Below, piece after piece: positions 34,883 to 44,635 of a stretch of DNA of 64,000 nucleotides. The stretch lies in contig NZ_OUMZ01000007.1 of NCBI RefSeq assembly GCF_900327775.1, positions 419,545 to 483,544 of the forward strand. The letters are read 5' to 3'. Origin of the DNA: Roseovarius sp. EL26. GTDB lineage: Bacteria > Pseudomonadota > Alphaproteobacteria > Rhodobacterales > Rhodobacteraceae. The notes under the pieces are model-generated. The model did no database searches. It saw nothing but the letters and a program-made list of their open reading frames with translations, and had not been told where the DNA came from. Position 1 is the first letter of the stretch, and the number at the start of each line of letters is the position of its first letter. The position numbers were made by a program, and so were the translations under genes.

Positions 34883-36556
34883 TTAATGCGCGTGGCCTTT
34901 GTCCCAGTCTTCCTGTTTCGGCAGGATTTCGAACGTATGCTCTGGTGGAGGTGACGGTAGGGTCCACTCTAATGTGTCAGCATACTCGTTCCATGGGTTA
35001 TTTTCAGTGACCCGTGCACCGCGTGTCAGGGTGTAAAGGATGACACCAAAGAAGAACACGAAACTGGCAAAGGAAATGAACGCACCGATGGACGACCAGT
35101 AGTTCCACTGCGCAAAGGCTTCTGGATAGTCGATGTAACGGCGTGGCATGCCCTGACGACCCAAGAAGTGCTGCGGGAAGAAGGTCAGGTTTGCACCGAT
35201 GAACATCACCCAAAAGTGCAGCTTACCTGCCCATTCAGGATACATACGACCGGACATCTTTGGTAGGTAGAAGTAAATCCCTGCAAAGATGGCGAAGATG
35301 GCCCCAAGTGACATCACATAGTGGAAGTGTGCTACCACATAGTAGGTGTCGTGATAGGCGCGGTCGATTGCAGCTTGTGACAATACGATGCCCGTGACCC
35401 CGCCCACAGTAAAGAGGAAGAGGAAGCCAAAGGCCCACAGCATGGGGGTTTTGAACTCGATCGAGCCGCCCCACATGGTCGCGATCCAGCTGAATACCTT
35501 CACGCCTGTGGGCACCGCAATGACCATCGTGGCCAGCATGAAGTAACTTTGTTGAGAAAGCGACATGCCAACCGTGTACATATGGTGCGCCCAGACAACA
35601 AAGCCAAGAACGCCAATGGCGATCAAGGCCCATACCATTGGCAGATAACCAAAGACAGGTTTACGAGAAAACGTTGCGATCACGTGGCTGATGATACCAA
35701 AACCCGGAAGGATGATGATATACACTTCGGGGTGACCAAAGAACCACAGGATGTGCTGATACAGGATTGGATCACCACCGCCAGAAGGTTGGAAGAAGGT
35801 CGTGCCAAAATTCCGGTCTGTCAGCAACATGGTGATCGCGCCGGCGAGAACTGGCAGGCTAAGCAGGATCAGCCATGCGGTCACAAAGATGGACCAGGCA
35901 AACAGCGGCACCTTGAACAGGGTCATGCCGGGGGCACGCATGTTCAGGAAAGTGGTGATCATATTGATCGCACCCAGGATCGAGCTGGCACCAGAGACGT
36001 GCACGGCAAAGATCGCCAGATCCATCGAGATGCCTGCCTCAGAGGTGGACAACGGAGGATAGAGAACCCAGCCAACGCCTGAACCCAACTGTCCATTGCC
36101 GCCCGGAGCCAGCAATGACGCAACACCTAGCGATGTACCTGCTACATACAGCCAGAAGCTCAGGTTGTTCATCCGTGGGAAGGCCATATCCGGCGCGCCG
36201 ATTTGCAACGGCATGAAATAGTTGCCAAACCCGCCAAACAGCGCAGGAATAACAACAAAGAACATCATCAAAACACCGTGGTAGGTGATCATGACGTTCC
36301 AAAGATGCCCGTTGGGGGAACATTCTGCGGCGGAATCGGCGATGAAACGCGCGCCTTCAAGACACATGTACTGGACGCCGGGCTCCATCAGTTCAAGCCG
36401 CATATAAACGGTGAACATGACCGATACCAACCCTACAAGGGCTGAAACGAACAGGTAAAGGATGCCAATGTCTTTGTGGTTGGTGGACATGAACCAGCGG
36501 GTGAAAAACCCGCGCTCATCATGGTGTTCGTGGCCGTGAACGGCTGCGTCTGCCAT
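34883..36556 (-). CDS. ctaD: Cytochrome c oxidase subunit I (aa3 type)
   Basis: A 557-residue twelve-helix subunit that holds heme a and the heme a3-CuB centre. CuB and crosslinked Tyr ligands are in [15 protein letters not shown], the two CuB His in VVWAHHMY, and the heme ligands in [13 protein letters not shown]-terminal [11 protein letters not shown] carries a low-spin heme His. It is a single gene flanked by its own terminator; subunits II and III are not here, as is common in Rhodobacterales, which have ctaD apart from ctaC-ctaE. About 270 bases upstream hold no gene and must contain its promoter. Confidence 0.97.
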   Translation of the reverse strand: MADAAVHGHEHHDERGFFTRWFMSTNHKDIGILYLFVSALVGLVSVMFTVYMRLELMEPGVQYMCLEGARFIADSAAECSPNGHLWNVMITYHGVLMMFFVVIPALFGGFGNYFMPLQIGAPDMAFPRMNNLSFWLYVAGTSLGVASLLAPGGNGQLGSGVGWVLYPPLSTSEAGISMDLAIFAVHVSGASSILGAINMITTFLNMRAPGMTLFKVPLFAWSIFVTAWLILLSLPVLAGAITMLLTDRNFGTTFFQPSGGGDPILYQHILWFFGHPEVYIIILPGFGIISHVIATFSRKPVFGYLPMVWALIAIGVLGFVVWAHHMYTVGMSLSQQSYFMLATMVIAVPTGVKVFSWIATMWGGSIEFKTPMLWAFGFLFLFTVGGVTGIVLSQAAIDRAYHDTYYVVAHFHYVMSLGAIFAIFAGIYFYLPKMSGRMYPEWAGKLHFWVMFIGANLTFFPQHFLGRQGMPRRYIDYPEAFAQWNYWSSIGAFISFASFVFFFGVILYTLTRGARVTENNPWNEYADTLEWTLPSPPPEHTFEILPKQEDWDKGHAH

Positions 36557-36772
36557 CTGATGCCTCCTGCTGGTATGTTGTTAGGCACACGATTCCATAG
36601 GATTGCGCGCGCGTGATCAAGTTTGGTTTTAGAATGTGCAGGCGCTCGGGGCAATGCGAGAGTTTGACCCAGATCAAATATTTTGTCGCATGTGGGTTGA
36701 AAAATGGCCTGAACACCACAATACAAACCGATCAGATGAAAAAATATTAATCATCTATTGAGACTGCATATA

Positions 36773-36803
36773 AAAAAACCGGGCAAGCGCTGCCCGGTTT
36801 TTT
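36773..36803. terminator. Terminator after yebC
   Basis: Thirteen-base arms (aaaaaaccgggca and tgcccggtttttt) around a five-base loop, 26 bases downstream of the yebC stop on the minus strand. The A and T runs at the ends allow function in both directions. Confidence 0.9.
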
Positions 36804-36828
36804 AGAATACTTAGTGTCGGTGGCGCAG

Positions 36829-37569
36829 TTAAAGCTGCTCCATCACCTCGTCTGAGGCTTCAAAGTTAGCAGTGACACGTTGCACATCATCGTCATCTTC
36901 CAGCGCATCGATTAGCTTCATCAGCTTTTGCATGCCTTCAAGATCCATCTCGGTCGTAGTGGTGGGTTTCCACACCAACTTGGTCGACTCAGATTCGCCT
37001 AGTGCTTCTTCGAGTGCATTGGATACTTCATTTAGGTCTGTATCTGTGCACCAGATGATGTGACCATCCTCGGAACTTTCGACATCATCGGCACCAGCCT
37101 CAATTGCGGCTTCAAACACGGTATCAGAATCGCCGACCTCAGCAGGGTAGGTGACCTCACCAGTGCGGTCGAACATGAAGCCAACGCTGCCAGTCTCGCC
37201 AAGGTTGCCACCGCATTTGCTAAAGGTCGAGCGCACGACGCTGGCAGTGCGGTTGCGGTTGTCGGTCATTGCCTCAACAATCACAGCCACACCATTAGGG
37301 CCGTAGCCCTCATAACGGATTTCTTCGTAATCGTCGCCATCGCCCGCTTGCGATTTCTTGATCGCACGGTCGATCACGTCCTTAGGAACGGATTGCGACT
37401 TGGCTTCTTTGACTGCCATCCGCAGACGCGGGTTTTTTTCCGGATCAGGGTCGCCCATTTTGGCGGCGACAGTGATTTCTTTTGACAGCTTTGAAAAAAG
37501 CTTAGAACGCGCCGCGTCCTGACGCCCTTTACGGTGCTGAATATTTGCCCATTTTGAATGGCCGGCCAT
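36829..37569 (-). CDS. yebC: YebC/PmpR-family translation or transcription factor
   Basis: A 246-residue protein of normal length. It begins [20 protein letters not shown], the family signature, and continues with three domains including a [16 protein letters not shown] stretch. Family members bind DNA and, in recent work, relieve ribosome stalling at proline runs. GGAGG precedes two adjacent ATGs, of which the second (37569) has better spacing. It is monocistronic. It is not next to ruvC, its usual neighbour in many bacteria. Confidence 0.94.
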   Translation of the reverse strand: MAGHSKWANIQHRKGRQDAARSKLFSKLSKEITVAAKMGDPDPEKNPRLRMAVKEAKSQSVPKDVIDRAIKKSQAGDGDDYEEIRYEGYGPNGVAVIVEAMTDNRNRTASVVRSTFSKCGGNLGETGSVGFMFDRTGEVTYPAEVGDSDTVFEAAIEAGADDVESSEDGHIIWCTDTDLNEVSNALEEALGESESTKLVWKPTTTTEMDLEGMQKLMKLIDALEDDDDVQRVTANFEASDEVMEQL

Positions 37570-37690
37570 CATCCGCCTCCGACTGAATTTTGAATTTCTG
37601 TCTCTATAGGACAGGCGTGGCAAGACGTGCAACCCGGTTGCATTTGGTTGGCTGATGGGTTTGGCTCAATTCAACCAAGGAGGGACCCGC

Positions 37691-39463
37691 GTGACGACTG
37701 ACCAGATTATCTTGTTTTGCCTGTTTGGCGCTGTATTCGCGATGCTGCTGTGGGGGCGTTACCGTTATGATCTGGTGGCCTTTTCAGCCCTGCTTATTGG
37801 GGTGGTTCTGGGGGTCGTTCCTGAAAAAGATGCATTTTCAGGCTTTGGTCATCCGGCTACGCTTGTTGTCGCATTGGTCTTGGTGGTCTCTGCCGGTCTG
37901 GTTCGATCTGGCGCTGTTTTCTTAATTACCCGTACCTTGGTGGACAGCAGTCGGGCTTTGGGTGGTCATATTGCATTGATGGGTGGTATTGGCGCGGTTC
38001 TATCGGCGTTTATGAACAATGTTGCAGCGTTGGCACTGCTGATGCCGGTGGACGTGCAAACCGCCCGCAAGGCGGGGCGCGCGCCGGGCATCAGCCTTAT
38101 GCCGCTGTCTTTCGCCACCATTCTGGGAGGCATGGCCACACTGATCGGAACGCCGCCCAATATCATCATTGCAGCAATCCGGGGCGAGGCCACAGGCACA
38201 CCTTTTGCGATGTTCGACTTTGCCCCCGTTGGCGGAATTGCTGCACTGGCCGGTCTGGCGTTTGTTGCGTTGATTGGCTGGCGTTTGATCCCGGAGCGCA
38301 ATAACGGTGGATTGCAAGCCTCTGAACTGGCAGGGTATATTGCGGAACTTGTGGTGCCAGACGGATCCTCGCATATTGGGAAACGTCTGGCTGAACTGGA
38401 CGAGGTGGCGCAAAAAGCAGATGTGGCTGTGCTGGGCATCATCCGCGACGGCAAGCGCCGCTATGGTACCGCGCGCAACGTGACGATCACGGCTGGTGAT
38501 GTTCTCGTGCTAGAGGCCTCTCCCGAAGCCTTGGATGAATTTCGCGCGGCTCTATCGCTGTCGTTGTCAGATAAAGAACGCGAAGAGCGCCTGACGGCCA
38601 GCGGTGACGGCGTCGACATTATCGAGGTGGTTGTGGCTGCGCATGCGCGCATCGTGGGTAAGACGACTCAATCGATTGGCCTGCATTGGCGGCGGCGTTC
38701 GGTCCTGTTGGGGATTTCCCGCGAAGGGCGCAAGATCACCAGCCGGGTGCGCCACACCCCGATTCAAGCCGGTGACATCCTGTTGCTGCTTGTTCCTAAA
38801 GACACCGGCCCGGATGTTACTGATTGGCTGGGATGTTTGCCGCTAGCTGATCGCGGCTTGGCTGTGACTGACGATAGCAAGACCTGGCTGGCCATCGGCA
38901 TGTTTGCTGTGGCTGTTCTGGCCGCCAGTGTGGGCATCGTTTATTTGCCAATTGCCTTGGGTTTGGTTGTGGTCGGCTATGTCCTGACAAAGATCATTCC
39001 GTTGAGCGAACTTTATAATCATATTGAATGGCCGGTTGTGGTGCTTTTGGGGTCGATGATTCCCCTTGGCGCGGCACTGCAAACTGCTGGTGGCACCGAA
39101 CTTATTGCGGGAAGCCTGATCTCTTTGACCGATGGTCTACCAGCCTGGGCCATTTTGACAGTGCTGATGGTGGTGACGATGACACTGTCTGATGTGCTCA
39201 ACAATACGGCCACTACAATTGTCGCGGCCCCGGTGGGAATTCAGATGGCGCAAACACTCGGCGTGTCACCCGATCCGTTCCTAATGGCGGTGGCGATTGC
39301 GGCGTCGTCGGCGTTTCTGACACCCATCGGGCATAAGAATAACACGCTGATTCTGGGGCCGGGGGGGTATAGCTTTGGCGACTACTGGCGTATGGGCCTG
39401 CCGCTGGAAATTATTGTGGTGGCGGTATCGATCCCGGCGATCCTTGTTTTCTGGCCTTTATAA
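37691..39463 (+). CDS. SLC13/DASS-type anion transporter with RCK_C domains
   Basis: A 590-residue membrane protein starting at GTG 37691 behind AAGGAGGGA. The first ~200 residues are helical with FMNNVAALALLMPV and LIGTPPNIIIAAI, both signatures of the SLC13/CitM family; a second membrane half ends with LTPIGHKNNTLILGPGGY. Between them are two TrkA-C (RCK_C) domains at roughly residues 205-400. This architecture occurs in sulfate and other dicarboxylate-type transporters of marine bacteria. The substrate is uncertain. Confidence 0.85.
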   Translation: MTTDQIILFCLFGAVFAMLLWGRYRYDLVAFSALLIGVVLGVVPEKDAFSGFGHPATLVVALVLVVSAGLVRSGAVFLITRTLVDSSRALGGHIALMGGIGAVLSAFMNNVAALALLMPVDVQTARKAGRAPGISLMPLSFATILGGMATLIGTPPNIIIAAIRGEATGTPFAMFDFAPVGGIAALAGLAFVALIGWRLIPERNNGGLQASELAGYIAELVVPDGSSHIGKRLAELDEVAQKADVAVLGIIRDGKRRYGTARNVTITAGDVLVLEASPEALDEFRAALSLSLSDKEREERLTASGDGVDIIEVVVAAHARIVGKTTQSIGLHWRRRSVLLGISREGRKITSRVRHTPIQAGDILLLLVPKDTGPDVTDWLGCLPLADRGLAVTDDSKTWLAIGMFAVAVLAASVGIVYLPIALGLVVVGYVLTKIIPLSELYNHIEWPVVVLLGSMIPLGAALQTAGGTELIAGSLISLTDGLPAWAILTVLMVVTMTLSDVLNNTATTIVAAPVGIQMAQTLGVSPDPFLMAVAIAASSAFLTPIGHKNNTLILGPGGYSFGDYWRMGLPLEIIVVAVSIPAILVFWPL

Positions 39464-39605
39464 TATGGCGGCAGCGCTATGATGTGATTGCGGCACTGCG
39501 ACAATTCATCCTGTGCGTAGCACTTGTCCTGAACGAATAAAACGCGACTATCATCTGTTGTAAGATATGTCAGAAACCCATCGTTTTGGAGAAAAGAGGT
39601 CCAAC

Positions 39606-40043
39606 ATGAAACTTATTGTGCCAGCAATTCTTGCCAGCCTTGCTTTTGCCTTGCCAGCTACTGCGCAAGAGGGCGATCCTGACAAAGGCAAAAAGGAATT
39701 CAAACGCTGCCGTGCCTGCCATGCAATTGCGTCGGATACTGAGGACTTTGTCAAAGGCGGGAAAACCGGACCCAATCTTTATGGCGTGATCGGGCGTGCC
39801 GCGGGGTCCGTAGAAGGGTTTAAATACTCTACTGGCCTTGTTGAAATGGGCGCGAACGGTTTGGTCTGGGATGAGGCGAACCTGCTTGAATACATCGCAA
39901 ACCCAGGAAAATTTATTGGAAGTAAATCCAAGATGACGCCGCAGAAGGTAAAGAAAGGCCCTGATCTGGCAGCCTATCTGGCAAGTTTTTCGGAAGGATC
40001 ATCGAGTGATTCAGATGCTGCTGCTGAAGAAACTTCTGACTAA
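39606..40043 (+). CDS. Periplasmic c-type cytochrome
   Basis: A 145-residue class I cytochrome c. A signal peptide (KLIVPAILASLAFALPATA) is followed by the heme motif CRACH at residues 35-39; the axial Met is Met110 in KSKMTP. A 20-residue acidic, Ser-rich tail ends the protein, unusual for this class. It is likely an electron carrier to an oxidase or reductase. AGAGGT precedes the ATG. A terminator follows immediately. Confidence 0.92.
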   Translation: MKLIVPAILASLAFALPATAQEGDPDKGKKEFKRCRACHAIASDTEDFVKGGKTGPNLYGVIGRAAGSVEGFKYSTGLVEMGANGLVWDEANLLEYIANPGKFIGSKSKMTPQKVKKGPDLAAYLASFSEGSSSDSDAAAEETSD

Positions 40044-40050
40044 GGCATAG

Positions 40051-40078
40051 CCGGCCCCAAATAGGGGCCGGTTTCTTT
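40051..40078. terminator. Terminator between cytochrome c and enolase-superfamily genes
   Basis: Eight-base G/C arms (ccggcccc and ggggccgg) around aaata, followed by tttcttt. It sits eight bases after the cytochrome stop and ends 18 bases before the stop of the convergent gene. Confidence 0.85.
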
Positions 40079-40095
40079 ATGTGGGCAGAGGTGGA

Positions 40096-41328
40096 TTATT
40101 CACCTTTTGGTGGTGCGCCACCGGCAAAGAAATTGGCGTTGACATAATCGCAGGGAGCTTCCTGCATCTGCAGGTGCAGCCCGTCATCAGTGTAGGGATT
40201 TGCGTGGGCAAGTTCTTCATCCACTTCAATGCCCAGCCCGGGTGTCTCGGGTGGCGTGATGTGGCCATTTTCCACCCGAATGGAGCCTTTGATCAACTGG
40301 TCATGGAATGGGGTTTCGATGGTTTCACACATCAAGATGTTCGGTATTGAAGCTGCAAGATGCACATTGGCGGCCCATTCAACCGGGCCCGCATAAAGGT
40401 GAGGGGCCATCTGTGCATTGTAGACCTCTGCGATGGCGGCCACCTTTTTCATTTCCCAAATACCGCCAGCCCGGCCAAGGGCGGGTTGCAGAATACTTGC
40501 CGCTCCTGAACGCAAAACAGGTGCAAACTCTGCCTTGGTGGTTAGCCGCTCACCTGTGGCCACAGGGATACGCACCGCGCGGGCGACTTTGGCCATTTCT
40601 TCAATGGCATCCGGTGGGATGGGCTCTTCAAACCATAGTGGTGAATAGGGCTCTAACGCCTGTCCCAAGCGAATTGCACCAGCAGTCGTAAACTGCCCAT
40701 GGGTGCCGAATAGAAGATCTGCCTTGTTTCCCACAGCCTCGCGGATGGCTTTGCAGAAGGCGACAGATTGGGCGATATCATTCATCGCAGGCATATGGCC
40801 ACCGCGCAGGGTATAAGGCCCGGCCGGGTCAAATTTCACAGCCGTAAATCCACGCGCGACACAATCGGCAGCAGCCTCCGCGGCCATATCCGGAGAATTC
40901 CAGAAAGCTGTGATGTCGTGTTTGGGCAGGGGGTAGAGATATGTGTAGGCTCGGATGCGTTCGTTCATCTTGCCGCCAAGCAAGGCCCAGACCGGGCGCT
41001 CTCGTGCTTTGCCCAGAATATCCCAACAGGCAATCTCAAGCCCGGAAAACGCGCCCATGACGGTCAGATCAGGCCGCTGTGTGAAACCTGATGAAAAGGT
41101 CCTGCGAAACATTAGCTCAATGTTTTCGGGGTTTTCGCCCAGCATATGGCGCTCAAACACATCGCGAATGACGGGTTTCATCGCCTCAGGTCCGATGCTA
41201 CTGGCATAGCATTCTCCCCAGCCGGTGATGCCTGTATCAGTGGTTAGCTTGACTAAGATCCAATAACGCCCACCCCAGCCAGGGGCTGGAGGTGCGGTGA
41301 TGATGATGTCCAGGTCTTTAAGTTTCAT
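40096..41328 (-). CDS. Enolase-superfamily (mandelate racemase-like) sugar-acid enzyme
   Basis: A 410-residue protein with the enolase capping domain (residues 1-130) and a TIM barrel. Barrel motifs are KFDPAG at 165-170, GTHGQ at 208-212, WFEEP with Glu234 at 232-236, TGERL with Glu260, and APHLYAGP with His310. Where the first metal-ligand Asp (DxHG in galactonate dehydratase) is expected, Gly208 appears. The GTHGQ form may be that of sugar-acid cycloisomerases such as the 3,6-anhydrogalactonate enzyme, but I am not certain. It is upstream of nothing on its strand except the alcohol dehydrogenase region, and may act on a seaweed-derived sugar acid. Confidence 0.78.
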   Translation of the reverse strand: MKLKDLDIIITAPPAPGWGGRYWILVKLTTDTGITGWGECYASSIGPEAMKPVIRDVFERHMLGENPENIELMFRRTFSSGFTQRPDLTVMGAFSGLEIACWDILGKARERPVWALLGGKMNERIRAYTYLYPLPKHDITAFWNSPDMAAEAAADCVARGFTAVKFDPAGPYTLRGGHMPAMNDIAQSVAFCKAIREAVGNKADLLFGTHGQFTTAGAIRLGQALEPYSPLWFEEPIPPDAIEEMAKVARAVRIPVATGERLTTKAEFAPVLRSGAASILQPALGRAGGIWEMKKVAAIAEVYNAQMAPHLYAGPVEWAANVHLAASIPNILMCETIETPFHDQLIKGSIRVENGHITPPETPGLGIEVDEELAHANPYTDDGLHLQMQEAPCDYVNANFFAGGAPPKGE

Positions 41329-41431
41329 GCGAGGAGGCTCCGTTATGCATAACAACGGCGTGGCATGCGGTGCTGCGAGAGATAAGATAAAAGGCGGCAA
41401 GAGATGATGCGTTGATTTTCATGTGGATTGC

Positions 41432-42514
41432 TCAGAACATGATTACATTGCGTTTGGCAGCGCCGGATTTTGTATCCTCGATCGCCTCGTTGATCTGATC
41501 CAAAGACCAACGGTTTGAAATCAACTCATCCAGTTTCAGGCGGCCTTGACTATATAGATCGATCATCCATGGAATATCGCGGCGGATCACCACATCGCCC
41601 ATTTTTGACCCGATCATGCCTTGCCCAGCAGCAGCGAAATTGACCGGTTCATAGGTCGAAGTGCCTCCAACATGCGGCATTCCTACCATGATCACACGTC
41701 CGCCACCGGCCAGATATTGAGGAGCCTGATCATAGGCGGGAACCGCGCCCACGGTGACGATCACCGCATCGGCACCGCGCCCGATTGCTTCTTTGGCGTC
41801 ACGCCATGGTTTGTCTGAGGTGGCCAGCACACCATCTGTTGCGCCAAATTCGCGGGCGATCTCAAGCTTGTCTTCAGTCATGTCCACTGCAACGATCCGG
41901 CGGGCACCGGCGATGCGGGCACCCTGAATGGCATTCAGACCAACACCACCAGCCCCGATAACCACAACATCCTGACCCGGGCGCAGCCCTGCGGAATTTA
42001 CCACCGCGCCAACACCGGTGATCACACCGCAAGACAACAGACTGGCCAAATCCATTGCTAACGTTTCCGGTATGCTAACGAGTTGGCTTTGATCAACCAC
42101 AACCTTTTCGGCAAAGGCTCCGCAAGCCATGGCTTGATGTAGTTTGCCACCATCCGCTGCTGAGAGCGGACCATAATCGCCGTCATGTGACGTTTCACAA
42201 CCTGTTGGTCGCCCTCCGCCACAGCTGGGGCACTGACCGCAGGCGCGGATCAGCGTGACAACCACCGGATCACCAACCTTAAAGCCGTTCACACCCGCGC
42301 CGATGGCGCTGACGCGCCCGGCGGCCTCGTGGCCATAAACGGCAGGCAGGGAGCCGCCCCAGGATCCGCCTGCATAAGAAATGTCAGAGTGGCAGATGGC
42401 GACAGCTTCGAGGTCTACTTGGACCTCTCCCGTTTCTGGCGCGCGCAGGCGCACATCTTCAACAACAAGAGGTTGACCAAATTCGTGGCAGACGGCGGCT
42501 TTGATGGTTTGCAT
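41432..42514 (-). CDS. Zinc-dependent alcohol dehydrogenase (MDR family)
   Basis: A 360-residue MDR dehydrogenase. Catalytic zinc ligands are in AICHSD (Cys), GHEAAG (His and Glu) and LLSCGV (Cys). The structural zinc loop is CGQCPSCGGGRPTGC, which has four Cys. The NAD loop is GAGGVGLNAIQGA near residues 188-200. The substrate is unknown. It may form a catabolic set with the enolase-superfamily gene downstream, as both lie on the minus strand about 100 bases apart. Confidence 0.88.
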   Translation of the reverse strand: MQTIKAAVCHEFGQPLVVEDVRLRAPETGEVQVDLEAVAICHSDISYAGGSWGGSLPAVYGHEAAGRVSAIGAGVNGFKVGDPVVVTLIRACGQCPSCGGGRPTGCETSHDGDYGPLSAADGGKLHQAMACGAFAEKVVVDQSQLVSIPETLAMDLASLLSCGVITGVGAVVNSAGLRPGQDVVVIGAGGVGLNAIQGARIAGARRIVAVDMTEDKLEIAREFGATDGVLATSDKPWRDAKEAIGRGADAVIVTVGAVPAYDQAPQYLAGGGRVIMVGMPHVGGTSTYEPVNFAAAGQGMIGSKMGDVVIRRDIPWMIDLYSQGRLKLDELISNRWSLDQINEAIEDTKSGAAKRNVIMF

Positions 42515-42619
42515 GGGCTTTTCCACTCTTTGCAAGGCTGATCACTGCAGGTGATAATGATTCTCTGCGCGCTGCAAGACTGAATGCGGCGTTGGTGTCG
42601 CAACTGGGCAAGCTGGGGC

Positions 42620-43411
42620 TTAAATGTGGCCGACGGAGTCTAGAAAACCAGTCACGATATTGGCGCACTCTGCTGGTTGTTCAACATAGGGTAAATGTCC
42701 GCTGCCTCGGATCAGGTGAAATTGCGATCCGGGGACCAGATCAACAGTTTCACGCATCAGATCTGGGGGCGTAATGCGATCATCTGATCCTACCATGCCC
42801 AGCGTAGGCAGGCGTAAACCAGATGTGGGTGTATAAAAGTCGGTGCCCGAGATTGCCTGTGCACAACCAATATAGCCCTGCGGGTTTTGCCCAAGCAGGG
42901 TTTGATGCCAATGCTGTAAATCGCATGACGCCATGAATTTGCGAGAGAAGCTTCGTGTAAGAACTGCTGTTGCAATAGCATCGATGCCATCTTCCTCAAC
43001 TTGGTCAATGCGTACCTGCCAATGCGCTGGCAGGCCTATCTTGGCCGCAGTGCCACATAAAACCAAGGCACGGATCAACTCTAACCGTTTGACAGCCAAT
43101 CCCTGTGCTACCAATCCGCCTACACCAGACCCTAGAAATACGCAGTCACGGATTTCTAGATGGTCAAGCAACCCCTCGGCATCACGTACCAGCGCTCCCA
43201 TTGAATAGGGCGGGGCGGGGCAATCAGACGCCCCATGCCCGCGGCAATCATATGCAATAACGCGAAGCCCTTCAGGAAGAAGAGGGCGGATGCCATCCCA
43301 GACCTGCTGATCAAAGCCCAAAGGATGCGCCAGGATCAGGGCCGGGGCGTCTTTGGGGCCTGTTTCGGAATAGGACAGCGATCCATCGGGTGTTTCAAAT
43401 AAATCTGGCAT
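42620..43411 (-). CDS. 3-oxoadipate enol-lactonase-like alpha/beta hydrolase lacking the nucleophile
   Basis: A 263-residue protein with all the sequence landmarks of PcaD: an oxyanion AHPLGFD at 28-34, DCRGHGASD, then GSGVGG at 94-99, Asp210 or Asp211 in GSDDRITPP, and His239 in GSGHLPYVE. The elbow should read GLSMGG; aligning the Gly residues places Gly96 at the serine position and Ser95 one residue early. The catalytic triad is therefore incomplete as written. Translation was checked on the minus strand around 43118-43135. It starts 18 bases after the stop of the endonuclease-family gene and probably belongs to that operon. Confidence 0.78.
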   Translation of the reverse strand: MPDLFETPDGSLSYSETGPKDAPALILAHPLGFDQQVWDGIRPLLPEGLRVIAYDCRGHGASDCPAPPYSMGALVRDAEGLLDHLEIRDCVFLGSGVGGLVAQGLAVKRLELIRALVLCGTAAKIGLPAHWQVRIDQVEEDGIDAIATAVLTRSFSRKFMASCDLQHWHQTLLGQNPQGYIGCAQAISGTDFYTPTSGLRLPTLGMVGSDDRITPPDLMRETVDLVPGSQFHLIRGSGHLPYVEQPAECANIVTGFLDSVGHI

Positions 43412-43429
43412 TGGCGTCTTATGCTCCAA

Positions 43430-44632
43430 CTAAATCAGAGTCATATGGGCCATAATCTGACCGTGATCCGATGCCAGCTTATTATACGGCGCATCGGCGT
43501 GAGAGCCATCAGTCAAGTGGTCGTTGAATGCGTTGAAGTAGGTCATTTCGCCAATGCGCCCATCAAAGTCGGGATGAAAATGGCGGGACATGAAAATCTG
43601 ATCGATCGATTCAAACACCCCACCAAAGACCGAAGTATAAACCATGTCTCGCAGTGATTTGCGTACAAACAGCTTTTCAGCGGAATGCAGATACATGGCG
43701 TTCACCGCCTCGGAAATTTGGGTGTTCTCAGCCGCGCTGTAGCGGTCTGATTTCTGTTTGGCATTGTGGCGCTGCATCCATGCATAGTTCTTAAATGGTG
43801 TTTCCCCCGTGATGATTTCCGAGCTCACCGCATGTTCGCCGTCATTGAAATCCCCCATGATCATCACCGGATTTCCAGCAGTCAATTCGCGTACGATCTC
43901 ACGGCGAAGCACCCAGGCTTCGGCCATACGGCGCATTGCAGCTCTCAAACTTCCAAGGGCGCGAGCCACAGGGTCATATCGCGTCAGATCCTCTTCGGGG
44001 GCAAAATCAGCGCCTTGAGGCTGGATGAATTCTCCCAGTTTTGATTTCAGGTGGCAGTTGAACACGGTGATCACTTGGCCGCCCACAGGAATGCGCGCCT
44101 TAAGGATCGGGCGTGACAGACGCTTGAGGGTGTAATGCCCCGCATCTTGTGCGCTTTCTGTGCCACGTAATGGCGGGAACGGAATATTCAGGGGTTCATC
44201 CAGATCCTGAATGACTTCGGGCGTGCCTTTAAATCCAAACCGCGACAGGATTGCCACGCCGGGGCGACGCTGGCCGGGGATGCCTTCATCTGCGGTATTG
44301 GGGGCAAAGGCCAACGCAGCAGTGTCATAGGGGTCAATGCGCAGTTTTCGGAAGATCACCTTTTTATGATAGCGTTTTGATTTATCGGGAATAGTTGCAT
44401 CGTTGTGCGCATGGGCACGGATATTGAATTCATCAATGACAGCCTGCAAGGCTTCTTCTTCAAAGATTTCTTGAAATCCGACGATGTCGGCATCCATGCT
44501 GAGTAATTGATCGGCCAGCCAATCTTGTTTCCAGGCAAACTCTTCCGGGGTGTAGGTCTGAAATTCGTAATATTCCTTATCCGCGCCGATTAGGTTTTTG
44601 ACGTTGAAGGAGGCAATCGTGAAATCAGTCAT
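43430..44632 (-). CDS. Endonuclease/exonuclease/phosphatase (EEP) family protein
   Basis: A 400-residue protein with the EEP fold. It opens FTIASFNVKNLIG (Asn), then has GFQEIFEEEAL (catalytic Glu), HLKSKLGEF, GDFNDGEHAV (Asp and Asn) and a terminal LASDHGQIMAHM with the Asp-His dyad. The family includes DNases, sphingomyelinases and inositol phosphatases; the lack of a signal peptide suggests a cytoplasmic DNA or nucleotide hydrolase. It starts three bases after the stop of the threonine dehydratase-like gene. Confidence 0.85.
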   Translation of the reverse strand: MTDFTIASFNVKNLIGADKEYYEFQTYTPEEFAWKQDWLADQLLSMDADIVGFQEIFEEEALQAVIDEFNIRAHAHNDATIPDKSKRYHKKVIFRKLRIDPYDTAALAFAPNTADEGIPGQRRPGVAILSRFGFKGTPEVIQDLDEPLNIPFPPLRGTESAQDAGHYTLKRLSRPILKARIPVGGQVITVFNCHLKSKLGEFIQPQGADFAPEEDLTRYDPVARALGSLRAAMRRMAEAWVLRREIVRELTAGNPVMIMGDFNDGEHAVSSEIITGETPFKNYAWMQRHNAKQKSDRYSAAENTQISEAVNAMYLHSAEKLFVRKSLRDMVYTSVFGGVFESIDQIFMSRHFHPDFDGRIGEMTYFNAFNDHLTDGSHADAPYNKLASDHGQIMAHMTLI

Positions 44633-44635
44633 GGG

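Noticed and set aside
35549..36082. Reading frame antisense to ctaD
   Set aside because: It lies within strongly conserved subunit I sequence and is rich in low-complexity charged residues typical of shadow frames.
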